Origin: Propionibacteriaceae bacterium
GTDB lineage: Bacteria > Actinomycetota > Actinomycetes > Propionibacteriales > Propionibacteriaceae
Length of the DNA: 64,000 bases
Reading direction: 5' to 3'
Assembly: GCA_031262485.1 (NCBI GenBank)
Contig: JAISHO010000042.1
Span: 62,001 to 126,000, forward strand
The notes below the pieces were generated by a model. It saw nothing but the letters and a program-made list of their open reading frames with translations, made no database searches and had not been told where the DNA came from. Shown here piece by piece: positions 45,401-52,628 of this stretch (positions are counted from its first letter, which is position 1; each line of letters begins with the position of its first letter). A program made the translations under genes and the position numbers.

Positions 45401-45847
45401 GGAGTGTGGACCACCGGTCCGACTGTCGCCGTCCCCGACCCAGTCGACGGCCCGCCCGTCGCCGAAATCGACCTCGCCGGCGTGCGCGCCGACGCTGTCC
45501 GCTTCGTCCTCACACCACGCACCGAAAACGGAGAACTGCTGTTCCTCGTCGTCGCAGAGGTGGAGATCGACGCGGCAGGCCCCTCCCCGTCGAACGTCGC
45601 CGACATCGCCACGATCCGCGTCGGCGGAGTCGATGTTGCAGGTTTAAGCGCTAAACGGCCCGTTTACCAGGTGCGGATTCCTGCTGAACAGGACCTCGAC
45701 ATCACAGCCCACGCGGTCGACAGTGATGCCGTGGTGGCGATCACGCAGCCCACCGTAATGGGTGCCAATCAGCGCGTTAGTGTTCGTGTCTCGGCGCCAG
45801 ATGCGATGAGGTTTAGGTCGTACACAGTGGTAATCGTGTCGCCGTAG
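42479..45847 (+). CDS. secreted modular GH30-type glycosidase
   Basis: A 1,122-residue exported enzyme. A signal peptide (about residues 1-37, ending SSAADEG) leads to a GH30-like barrel starting FQGWGTSLVWFANATG; the acid/base is probably Glu254 in DPMNEPN and the nucleophile Glu364 in WMSEVEGD. Then follow a beta-sandwich, a ricin-like carbohydrate-binding region (DYLIQGMGSGLFLTGS), two Ig-like Big_4-type domains (YAWGAGTPVPVTWE; VPVTWDWIGVGD) and a discoidin/CBM32-like module (MNGRTDDKAWSNWRGDG). The closest known activity is endo-beta-1,6-galactanase on arabinogalactan, but xylanase-type GH30 cannot be excluded. No LPXTG or other anchor at the C terminus. Confidence 0.85.
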   Translation: MIMVTSPARQRRSISKIFVTMAAAALFATVAPATSSAADEGLGAVAGASVQKLTITPNPAYRSEEPFQGWGTSLVWFANATGEYPDAVRDELYDKVFGADGLNLNIARYNVGGGSATDVDESYFRQGGAVPGWWNGDLDGDGDTDEAVRDNAEAYRAAWSGDDDASYDFDADHGQRWWVERLAAEEKITHWEAFSNSPPWFMTPNGYVTGGFSSTTDQLLPESVDDFAAYMVRVVEYLEDTYGIDFATIDPMNEPNTDYWGTWLNADGSLQCCRQEGAHMGPALQAEIIEAVAERLEQPGTTTNAVTSGPDETNPGTFVTDWNGWTQAACDVVGQLNVHTYGTGDRVRARDIAKTADKPLWMSEVEGDFSGVDGFDPTNMDNGLGMASRIVDDLRELEPTAWVFWQPVEDLWNMEVTETANWGSVFIDFDCDADGNSARRLEAGYDDPSCQVVTNAKYNTVRNFTHHIAPGDYLIPTDNTQTTAFIGADGTTATLVHVNTTDDARAITLDLSGFGSWDGATVTPVVTTAPTDADLEANALVEGKPVPVAADGTATLTVPAESVTTFLVEGVSGVAAGTAPADDTDYLIQGMGSGLFLTGSTSGLTIEDLGSETAVTDAQSWTVHTLSGQGTNRRVVALSDATGQFLSTTGEHTIGVVLADLDEAATTPNLQWILNTTDGRTWSLLSVASTEQLDVNNEDTEAGTSVGTWYSSTGTHQRWTFQSTALQSVGEIHLQTATGVEPELPATVDPAYAWGAGTPVPVTWESPDASVWTEPGTVTVPGHGVDAFGTPFTATLLVDVGDFTVTDPVTVHVPVGASLADIQSLAANEVAAHIGVSPRSFPVPVTWDWIGVGDLTATTGYTEIPGTATTRSGEIPARLFVVVSEPSPTNVATLPTTSGSATYTEPGYSIAATMNGRTDDKAWSNWRGDGRNPSDTLTYDLGEVRDLDAARVYFYIDGSWNSWASQVRAEYRVDGVWTTGPTVAVPDPVDGPPVAEIDLAGVRADAVRFVLTPRTENGELLFLVVAEVEIDAAGPSPSNVADIATIRVGGVDVAGLSAKRPVYQVRIPAEQDLDITAHAVDSDAVVAITQPTVMGANQRVSVRVSAPDAMRFRSYTVVIVSP

Positions 45848-45965
45848 AAAGGTTGATGGCGATCTTTCCACTAAAGGGGTGGAATATCTCCTATTTATCG
45901 TAGATCGGAATGAGAAGCTCGCTTTTAGTGAAATTGGGAGTAAGCTAATTTCAAGAGGTTCATTC

Positions 45966-46628
45966 TTATTTGTAATCCTGTGTCACTGGGATGCCGCTAT
46001 CTCCAATCTCGCGAGTTAGATCAGTGGGTTCCCAGTCTGGCGGGATGGGGAGTGGAGGCGGCTTCAGAATCTCTATTTCTGGAAGATAATATGAGCCACC
46101 TGAATCTCGAGTTAAGTGCATTGGAGTGAAACGGACCCCGCTATTTGAAGCAAGGTATAGGACGAATGCACTTAGCCATCGACAATTCGCACCTAATTGT
46201 CGAATTTTGGCTGGTGTTAGTGGAGACGGTATATCTTTGGCATCGGCACCGTTTAAGAGATAAAAATACTCGGAGCTATTCGGCTCGCAAACCAAATCGA
46301 TGTGGTGTCTGTGTGCAAAGAGATCACGTACACGTTTACACTCCGCGAAAGCTGTAGACTCACTCTGCAACGGAAAACTATAATTCGCATCACACGCAAG
46401 TGCTTTAATAAGTTCCCAGCGATCGTTGTCTGTCATTCTAGAAAGAAAATGTTTGTTGATGACTTTCGCTATTTTAGGGGTTTCGAGTGCGAGCTTCTTG
46501 CGAATTGTCATTTCAATAGAGTTTTGCAAGATTGCGAACTCAGCAATGAGTTGCAATACCCAATGCTGCGCCGGAAAACCTGCCTCCATTATAATTTCTC
46601 CATGTGGTGGAAAATTCCAATAGGTCAT
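45966..46628 (-). CDS. AT-rich gene for a HEPN-like protein
   Basis: A 220-residue protein, unrecognised by name, whose gene is much poorer in G+C than its neighbours, a sign of recent transfer. It is helical in the first 110 residues, with AECKRVRDLFAHRH, an R-x4-H motif as in HEPN ribonucleases, preceded by NSIEMTIRKKLAL-like helices. The rest (PPPLPIPPDWEP) is Pro-rich. An AAAGGA site precedes the ATG. HEPN is an inference from the motif and helix pattern. Confidence 0.6.
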   Translation of the reverse strand: MTYWNFPPHGEIIMEAGFPAQHWVLQLIAEFAILQNSIEMTIRKKLALETPKIAKVINKHFLSRMTDNDRWELIKALACDANYSFPLQSESTAFAECKRVRDLFAHRHHIDLVCEPNSSEYFYLLNGADAKDIPSPLTPAKIRQLGANCRWLSAFVLYLASNSGVRFTPMHLTRDSGGSYYLPEIEILKPPPLPIPPDWEPTDLTREIGDSGIPVTQDYK

Positions 46629-46718
46629 GCATGGTTCCTTTCTGATTCTAGATTCTAGATGAAATAATCTAGCGTATCAGCGTAATCGAATAAATAAGTA
46701 TATCAAATGTCACCTTTT

Positions 46719-46739
46719 ACGTTGAACCGGAACTCGACC
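46719..46739 (-). repeat. second copy of the ychF 3'-end core
   Basis: On the minus strand 20 of 21 bases match the end of ychF (GAGTTCCGGTTCAACGT here). The copy also forms one arm of a 10-bp inverted repeat (CCGGAACTCG at 46727-46736). It marks one edge of the MFS/nucleotidyltransferase cassette whose other edge is the ychF fragment at 48615-48830, in the same orientation. Confidence 0.5.
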
Positions 46740-46836
46740 GAGTTCCGGCACAGGGCAATCTCTAACCTCCACAAGTCTTGCGGCGTCGATAGAGAAGCCT
46801 CCGCGCGCTATGCCACATCACGCGTAAACGTACAGA

Positions 46837-48036
46837 TCAGTCGGTATCGATGGTCCGGATGACGGCGAGGGCTAAGCCGGCGCAGATCATGAAGACGGCC
46901 CCACCTGTCGCCACGGGCAGCACGATATGCACGCCAGCGAGGATCCCGCCGAATAGCGACCCGAGGGCAAGGCCGATCAATCCGAGGACGCGCGAGGCGG
47001 CATTGACCCGACCAAGGAGAGCATCTGGCACGAAACGCTGGCGAAGCGACGTCGCGCAGATCCCCCACACCACGGCGTGGAGGATGTAGATCGCCAGAAG
47101 AGCCGAGGCGACCACTCCATTGTTGGTTACGGCAAGTGCCAGCAACGAGGCAGCTCCAGTGAGCAAGCTTGCGACGATCGTCCAGCGATAGCCGATCCGC
47201 GAGCGGATGCGAGCTGCCGCGAAGGAGCCGACAAGACCGCCAAGCGCGGAGACGGCGAGGATCAATCCATATCCGACGCCATCTTCGCCCAGTTGCTCCT
47301 GGGCGAAGATGACGAGGATTGAGAACGCAAGCATGTAGCCGACGCTCGCCAGAGCCCCGATCAATGCCAATCCTCCGACGAGGCGATGGTGCGCGAGCCA
47401 CACCATGCCCGCGACGGCCTCTCGCCACACCGATGCACCCGTCGTCGTCGCTACTGATCCGGATGTCGGAGCCCGACGCACCAGGAGCGCCAGCGCGATC
47501 AAGCCTGCAGCTGCCCAAAGCCCGCCCATCGCGAAGAGGGGGACGGCTGCGGCGATCGCGAAGAGGAACCCGCCCAGTGGTGGACCAGCGAACTCGTCGG
47601 CTACGAGTTGCGCGGCCGAGATCCGGCCGTTCGCCGTGTCCAGCTCGTCCTTCTGCACGAGGCTGGGAACGAGGCTGACCGCAACGTTGTCAGCGGCGCT
47701 CTCGAGCGTGCCGATGACCGCGTAGGCGGCGTAGAGGAGGACGAGACCTCCGATGCCCAGGTGCACGCAGATCGCAAGGGCGAGGACGGCAACTCCCCGC
47801 AGTATGTTTGCGACGGCCAGGATGAGACGGCGGTCGACCCGATCGACCCACACACCGATCGGCAGAGCCACGAACAGCCGGACGAGCGCGTACAGCGTCG
47901 AGAGTCCAGCGATCCAACGCGGATCATCGGTAAACGAGGTTGCCAGCAGCGGGATCGAGACGAACGCCAAACCGTCAGCCAGGTTCGACGTGGCATTCGC
48001 TCCCCACAGCACGCGGAAGGAGCGACCGAGAGACAT
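46837..48036 (-). CDS. MFS transporter, drug-efflux type
   Basis: A 399-residue major facilitator with about 12 hydrophobic segments and the loop 2-3 motif GVWVDRVDRRLILA. The family resembles macrolide-type efflux proteins (MFS_3). TAGTCT ends 7 nt before the ATG (leaderless). It lies just after the lincosamide-nucleotidyltransferase-like gene and inside the ychF-end-bounded cassette. Confidence 0.88.
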   Translation of the reverse strand: MSLGRSFRVLWGANATSNLADGLAFVSIPLLATSFTDDPRWIAGLSTLYALVRLFVALPIGVWVDRVDRRLILAVANILRGVAVLALAICVHLGIGGLVLLYAAYAVIGTLESAADNVAVSLVPSLVQKDELDTANGRISAAQLVADEFAGPPLGGFLFAIAAAVPLFAMGGLWAAAGLIALALLVRRAPTSGSVATTTGASVWREAVAGMVWLAHHRLVGGLALIGALASVGYMLAFSILVIFAQEQLGEDGVGYGLILAVSALGGLVGSFAAARIRSRIGYRWTIVASLLTGAASLLALAVTNNGVVASALLAIYILHAVVWGICATSLRQRFVPDALLGRVNAASRVLGLIGLALGSLFGGILAGVHIVLPVATGGAVFMICAGLALAVIRTIDTD

Positions 48037-48086
48037 TCAACCCAGACTACCGACCACGCCGACACGAGCGGCTCGTGGAGCGGACC

Positions 48087-48587
48087 TCACGAGCGGTCTG
48101 CGGCCAACCTACGAAACACGTCGAGATCGTGGTGATCCTCCGGCCGGAGCTCGTAACCGCGCCTCAGCTCGCCGAGTCGCTCGGCGCACGCGACGATCAC
48201 CGACCGACCGCCGATCACTCCGACCGTGCGTTTGCTCGCACGGTGGTCGAATGTGTCGTCACCGAAACCCTGCTGGACCCCATCGCCGACGGAATCCACG
48301 ACCATCGGATGGATGCCGACGGCCCAGTCGCCGGCGCGCAGCTCCACGCGAATCGGACGCCAATCCTCGACGACGAAGTATCTGCGGCCAGACAACCACT
48401 CGATGAGGGCGTCGACCGACGTCGAATCCATGAACACATCCAGATCACGGTGTGACCTGGTCTGAGACCCATGAAGAGCGTCGACCGCCCATCCACCGTT
48501 CACCTGGTACACGACGGCGCGCTCATCGAGCCAGTCAATGACGCGGACGACCTCAGCGGCGTCCATTCCCCCGAACGATCTGATCAC
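48087..48587 (-). CDS. lincosamide/aminoglycoside-type nucleotidyltransferase (Lnu-like)
   Basis: A 166-residue protein with the motif YQVNGGWAVDALHGSQTRSHRDLDVF, as in LnuA-type enzymes that adenylylate lincosamides; the two Asp of DLD are the metal ligands. Overall length fits (about 160 residues). GTG 48587 has TATTTT 6 nt upstream (leaderless); ATG 48566 is an alternative. Resistance function is inferred, not shown; the adjacent MFS gene fits an antibiotic-related cassette. Confidence 0.7.
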   Translation of the reverse strand: MIRSFGGMDAAEVVRVIDWLDERAVVYQVNGGWAVDALHGSQTRSHRDLDVFMDSTSVDALIEWLSGRRYFVVEDWRPIRVELRAGDWAVGIHPMVVDSVGDGVQQGFGDDTFDHRASKRTVGVIGGRSVIVACAERLGELRRGYELRPEDHHDLDVFRRLAADRS

Positions 48588-48614
48588 ACGATCAAAATAC
48601 AATGCTCCGCGTCG

Positions 48615-48830
48615 TTACCGTTCTACGTTGAAGCTGAACTCCACCACATCCCCGTCGCGCATGACGTACTCCTTGTCCTCAAGCCGCACCTTCCCAGCTG
48701 CTTTGGCGGCGGCCATGAAGCCGGCTTCGATGAGGTCGTCGTAGGAGACGATCTCGGCTTTGATGAAGCCTTTTTGGAAGTCGGTGTGGATGACGCCGGG
48801 AGCTTCGGGAGCGGTCCAGCTTCGGTGGAC
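48615..48830 (-). pseudogene. ychF 3'-terminal fragment
   Basis: About 205 bp match the end of ychF (35493-35695) at over 90% identity, including FQKGFIKAEIVSYDDLIEAG, on the minus strand. The fragment lacks the entire ATPase domain and ends with a short read-through (NVER then stop). At its left edge the Lnu-like gene begins at once. It must be a duplication or recombination product. Confidence 0.85.
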
Positions 48831-48954
48831 TGTCTAGGCGCAAGTAATTCCAACCGCCCCTCGCCGACTCCGCGAATGCCCGCTTCTATTCGTTGATCAC
48901 ATGAATCCCGCAAATGCTGGATTTGCCGTAGCCAAGCTGGATCAATTGGTTGAT

Positions 48955-49569
48955 TCAGTGCCAGCACGGCAGCGTCATGAGACGAGTGCGCTCAAGTGGC
49001 ATGAGCCCGTCGTCGAGTTGCCTCAACCGCTCGTAAAGATCGCGCATGGCTCTTTTGCTGGGTAGGTGTTCACCTCCTGCGGCCCGTTCAAGAACTGTCA
49101 CCGTGTGGATGAGACGAATACTCCCGACAGCTTCACCGCGGATTCGTAACCGCTGAATTCTCCGAGCCTCGTGGGCGGCAATGTGACAGCCTTCTCCGTC
49201 ATCGATAAAGACGATGACGTGTGCCCCCTTTTCGGCGGCAACCGCCGCGTGGGCGATGACCATAGTCTCGCCGAGGTCCTTCCCGATTCGAGTCCGCCGA
49301 TCGAAAGGGATTCCACTGATACGTTGGACAGCGGCGGACAACTCATCAGTAGCATCATCGGAAAGAATGTCCACGAGCCGAGAAGGGAGTTTTCTCCAGA
49401 CACCCTCGGCCGGCGCGAACCTCCGGTCATCCCTCGCTTTGGTGAGGATCTCCCGTTCCACGGTCTCTGGGACGCTCAACGGGCCCAGCACACTGAACAG
49501 TAAGCGCTCCTTGTTAAGCGAGAAGAAGTTGAGGCCGGGTCCGGCGTCCATGATGGGACGGTGACTCAT
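48955..49569 (-). CDS. PIN-like nuclease of an XRE/ImmA operon
   Basis: A 204-residue protein with a PIN-like set of acidic residues: Asp8 in IMDAGPGLNFF, Glu35/Glu38 in PETVEREIL, Glu101 in DLGETMVIAHA and Asp123/Asp124 in FIDDGEG. Its ATG at 49569 overlaps the stop of the metallopeptidase gene by 4 nt. I expect an RNase toxin under control of the two upstream genes; family not recognised. Confidence 0.72.
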   Translation of the reverse strand: MSHRPIMDAGPGLNFFSLNKERLLFSVLGPLSVPETVEREILTKARDDRRFAPAEGVWRKLPSRLVDILSDDATDELSAAVQRISGIPFDRRTRIGKDLGETMVIAHAAVAAEKGAHVIVFIDDGEGCHIAAHEARRIQRLRIRGEAVGSIRLIHTVTVLERAAGGEHLPSKRAMRDLYERLRQLDDGLMPLERTRLMTLPCWH

Positions 49570-50402
49570 GAAGCGGAACTATCGACGGTCTCTCCATAGA
49601 GATCGCTGATATCGACGGGTGGCAGTTCTTCGGCCAACAGCTCCGGAATGTCTGGTTCGTATGGAACGATCCCTGCCTCAGCTAATCTCTCCGAGGCCTC
49701 GTTGGCACTGATGCCCCAGAGCGTGGCCACGGTTTGCGTCGAGACGACACCTTCGCAATATCCAGCGATCGTGCGAGCGAGGAGACGCCGAGGGGAACGA
49801 GTGCGATCCGAGTCTTCTTGAAGAGATTGATAATGGTCGAGCCATCCGAAGCGAGTCGCCAAGCGGGGCGTCGTCAACCCCATCCATTCACGTTTCACAG
49901 CGGAATCGATATAGCCGTGATCATGAAGTGCGATGGCGGCGATGGCCGGGGAGACAAGGAACCACTGCACCACAGCCGATAAATCTGATTCGGATAAATC
50001 GGTGGTGGAGCCAAGGAACTCCTTGAGGCCGTCGCCGGGGAGGAGAAGATGACGCGCGAAAGCGTCGGCCCGCATCTCCTCCTGGGAACGAACGTTGAGT
50101 TCCTCCCCGTCGTTCCAATCTTCGAAGAGCACATGGGCAAGTTCGTGGGCCAGAGTGCTGCGCTGCCTCATCGGGTGGCGTGTGCGTGCCACGCCGATAA
50201 AGACGACATCTCGTTGGGGATCGCGCATCGTCAGGCCATGCTCGCCGATTCCAGCGTCGAGAACCGCCACGTCGTGGCCGGTGGTTCGCTCCACGAGAGC
50301 GACGAGATCACCCAGCGGCTGAGCACCGAGATGATGAACGCGCCGAAAAGCCTCTGCTCGCTCCTTTCCTTGCGCCTCAAGGATCGCTCTCGTCGTTCTC
50401 AT
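49566..50402 (-). CDS. ImmA/IrrE-family metallopeptidase
   Basis: A 278-residue zinc protease with the HExxH motif in TLAHELAHVLFED and the third ligand area EEMRADAFARHLLLP. ImmA-type proteases cleave their partner XRE repressor when a signal arrives. About 120 residues follow the protease domain, with a possible helix-turn-helix (TQTVATLWGISANEASERLAEAGI). The ATG overlaps the XRE gene stop by 4 nt. Confidence 0.88.
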   Translation of the reverse strand: MRTTRAILEAQGKERAEAFRRVHHLGAQPLGDLVALVERTTGHDVAVLDAGIGEHGLTMRDPQRDVVFIGVARTRHPMRQRSTLAHELAHVLFEDWNDGEELNVRSQEEMRADAFARHLLLPGDGLKEFLGSTTDLSESDLSAVVQWFLVSPAIAAIALHDHGYIDSAVKREWMGLTTPRLATRFGWLDHYQSLQEDSDRTRSPRRLLARTIAGYCEGVVSTQTVATLWGISANEASERLAEAGIVPYEPDIPELLAEELPPVDISDLYGETVDSSAS

Positions 50403-50767
50403 CGAGGCTCCGCAATGGCCTGGTCATCGAGATACTCGTCTAGTTCGATGAAATACAGCAAACGCTGACGCATCTCCTGCATTTCCGCGCCGCCAGTTGA
50501 GCGCGCCGCGCACTGCACTCGCTCTGCGACACCCGTGCCGGTCAGCTGAGCGATCGTGTACCCGGTGGCCTCAGCGATCCGAATGATCTCCGGCATCTTC
50601 GCGACCCTCTTACCGGAGACGATCCGGCTCAGCGTCGACTGAGAGATGCCCGTGCGCTCCTCAAGCGCCCGTTGAGACAACCCCGCTGTTCGGCACGCGC
50701 TCTCGATCGCTGTCCCGATCCTCGCGGTGTCCACGCCAACCACCTCCTGAATCACTTCTCTCGCCAT
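50399..50767 (-). CDS. XRE-family helix-turn-helix regulator
   Basis: A 122-residue regulator with the HTH LSQRALEERTGISQSTLSRIVSG at about residues 30-52 and a 60-residue C-terminal tail that could be the cleavage or interaction site for the ImmA protease encoded next. TAGTCT lies 5 nt before the ATG, a leaderless layout. First gene of the three-gene operon. Confidence 0.87.
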   Translation of the reverse strand: MAREVIQEVVGVDTARIGTAIESACRTAGLSQRALEERTGISQSTLSRIVSGKRVAKMPEIIRIAEATGYTIAQLTGTGVAERVQCAARSTGGAEMQEMRQRLLYFIELDEYLDDQAIAEPR

Positions 50768-50901
50768 GATTCAGACTAGCGCGCGAGAACTCTCACCGCG
50801 ACTTCTCCCCGACGCAATTGCTGTCTTGAACGCATCGGGCTGGTCAACTCGCCTCAACTCGTCGATCGTCATGACACCGACTCGATTCCTGCGTTGAGGC
50901 C

Positions 50902-51489
50902 CTAGTCATGAGCGAGTTTGTCGAGGAACCGCTCGACATCCCGGGATGATCTCAGGCGATGGAAGGCGAGATGCACGTTCGCCGGATCAACCATGGCCGC
51001 TTCGTACCGCTGTTGAAGCGGCGCGTACGACGTCCACGCCCAGTGGAGAATCGAATCGTCGCCGCGCCAGAACATCAAAGATGACCATCGCTCGCGATTG
51101 CCGTTCCAGAGTTCCTCACGGGTGACGATCCTGCGCACTGTCCGGATCAGCACGCGCCACATGACCACGGGCTTGGGCGGGTTCACCCACACGACCGTGT
51201 CGGCTCTCTCCCAGACGAGGGCGCCGATCTGGTTGCGATAGTTGCCGTCGACGATCCACGCGTCTCCCGCGATCGCACGGCTGACCCGCTCCCCCAACTC
51301 GTCGCCGGAGGCCTCCGTCCACTCAGGCCCCCAAAACAGCGCGTCGAGTTCGGTGTAGGGAGCGCCGAGGATGCTGGAGAGTCGTCGCGCCAAGGTCGAC
51401 TTCCCCGACCCCGAGGAACCAACCACCGAGACCCGACGCATCGCTTTGACACCTTCGTCATCCTTCGCGGTGATGGGTGATCCGCTCAT
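50902..51489 (-). CDS. P-loop kinase-like protein (FlaR/adenylate-kinase-like)
   Basis: A 195-residue small P-loop protein. Walker A VVGSSGSGKST is near residue 22, then PYTELDALFWGPEW, a DGNYRN loop and a basic WRVLIRTVRRIVTREELWNGN segment, all typical of the topology-modulation/FlaR-like kinase group. ATG 51489 lies 1 nt after the stop of the nucleotidyltransferase gene; ATG 51440 would give the core alone. Substrate unknown. Confidence 0.78.
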   Translation of the reverse strand: MSGSPITAKDDEGVKAMRRVSVVGSSGSGKSTLARRLSSILGAPYTELDALFWGPEWTEASGDELGERVSRAIAGDAWIVDGNYRNQIGALVWERADTVVWVNPPKPVVMWRVLIRTVRRIVTREELWNGNRERWSSLMFWRGDDSILHWAWTSYAPLQQRYEAAMVDPANVHLAFHRLRSSRDVERFLDKLAHD

Positions 51490-51490
51490 C

Positions 51491-52273
51491 TCAGCGCACC
51501 TGCTCGCGGAAGAACTCGTCGGCGAGCGCCCGCACGGTGGCAGGGTTCTTCGTCGGATGGAAGGTTTCGAACTCAGCGGCGGCGTCGATCTCCTTCTCGG
51601 CGAAGCGGACGAGGACCTCGGGCGGTTCGCCGGCGCCGAGCTCATGGGTCTTCGCCTTGAGGGCGATGAGTTCCTGGGAGGCGTCAAGGACGTCTCTTGG
51701 CACGTCGCTTTCAGCAAGGAGGGTGGGCAGATCCATCGGTGGGATAGCGGAACCGGGGTGGATCCGCAACCAGCGCAGAGCCACCGTCGGACGGAGGACA
51801 TAGAAGAAACGCTTGAGCGACGGGGTGGATTTCCCGGCTTGTTGAAGGGCGACGTGGCGATAATGCCTGGCCACGGCGTCTCGTTCGACGATCTCGTCGG
51901 CCAAAGCCAGCAGACCGTCGTGAAAATCGCGATCGCCCCGGTAGACAATAGGGGAACGTAGCCATTCGACAGCGGTGGCGTTGCCCTTCGCGAGGAGACG
52001 GATCGTCTTCGCCACGTCCCACCCGTTCACGTCGAAGACGGCATCGAGCGGAGTCTCGATGACATCGCGCGGAGTCCACAACGAAAGATACGCGTCACGA
52101 TCGCGCACGAAGATGAAACGACAGTCGTAATCGCTATCAGGCGAAGGAAACCCCCAGGCACGGCTGCCGCTCTCGATCGCCCACGGGACACGGACCGCGT
52201 ATTCCTGCTCGACCGAATCCAACCGACGGTCGATCTCAGCGACCACCGTCGGGTCGAGAGAGGAAGGAATCAT
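51491..52273 (-). CDS. predicted nucleotidyltransferase (COG3541/YcgL-like)
   Basis: A 260-residue protein whose N-terminal domain has the nucleotidyltransferase motif ESGSRAWGFPSPDSDYDCRF, then DVNGWDVAKTIRLLAKGN and SPIVYR, as in a group of predicted RNA-repair nucleotidyltransferases. It is coupled to a P-loop kinase gene. The start at ATG 52273 gives the usual N terminus; an in-frame ATG at 52321 is possible. Confidence 0.8.
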   Translation of the reverse strand: MIPSSLDPTVVAEIDRRLDSVEQEYAVRVPWAIESGSRAWGFPSPDSDYDCRFIFVRDRDAYLSLWTPRDVIETPLDAVFDVNGWDVAKTIRLLAKGNATAVEWLRSPIVYRGDRDFHDGLLALADEIVERDAVARHYRHVALQQAGKSTPSLKRFFYVLRPTVALRWLRIHPGSAIPPMDLPTLLAESDVPRDVLDASQELIALKAKTHELGAGEPPEVLVRFAEKEIDAAAEFETFHPTKNPATVRALADEFFREQVR

Positions 52274-52628
52274 GCGCACCAGACGAGGATACTCATGTCC
52301 CTCAGGCGCATTCACGCGCATTAGCCACGACCGGTATGCCCAGGAACGCACCTAGTGGTCTGTCGCGCCTAAACGTCGTCTTCGTGGCGCCCGGTAGGGC
52401 CCCCAGCCGCGTTGTCGTCGTCGCCGGTGTTCCCTGCGGTCAACCCTCAATCGCTCACGATACGTGTGCGAGCACACGATCGCTCACTCAATCGGGTAAG
52501 TCCACTACCGGCTCCTCCTCCGCCTTGCTGGCCACCCCACCGAACACCCCGAACCTCAACGTTGAGACGCGACAAACCACTAGTGGAAGATCGACGATCC
52601 GACGCCGCTCGTGCGATAGTTTCTCCCC

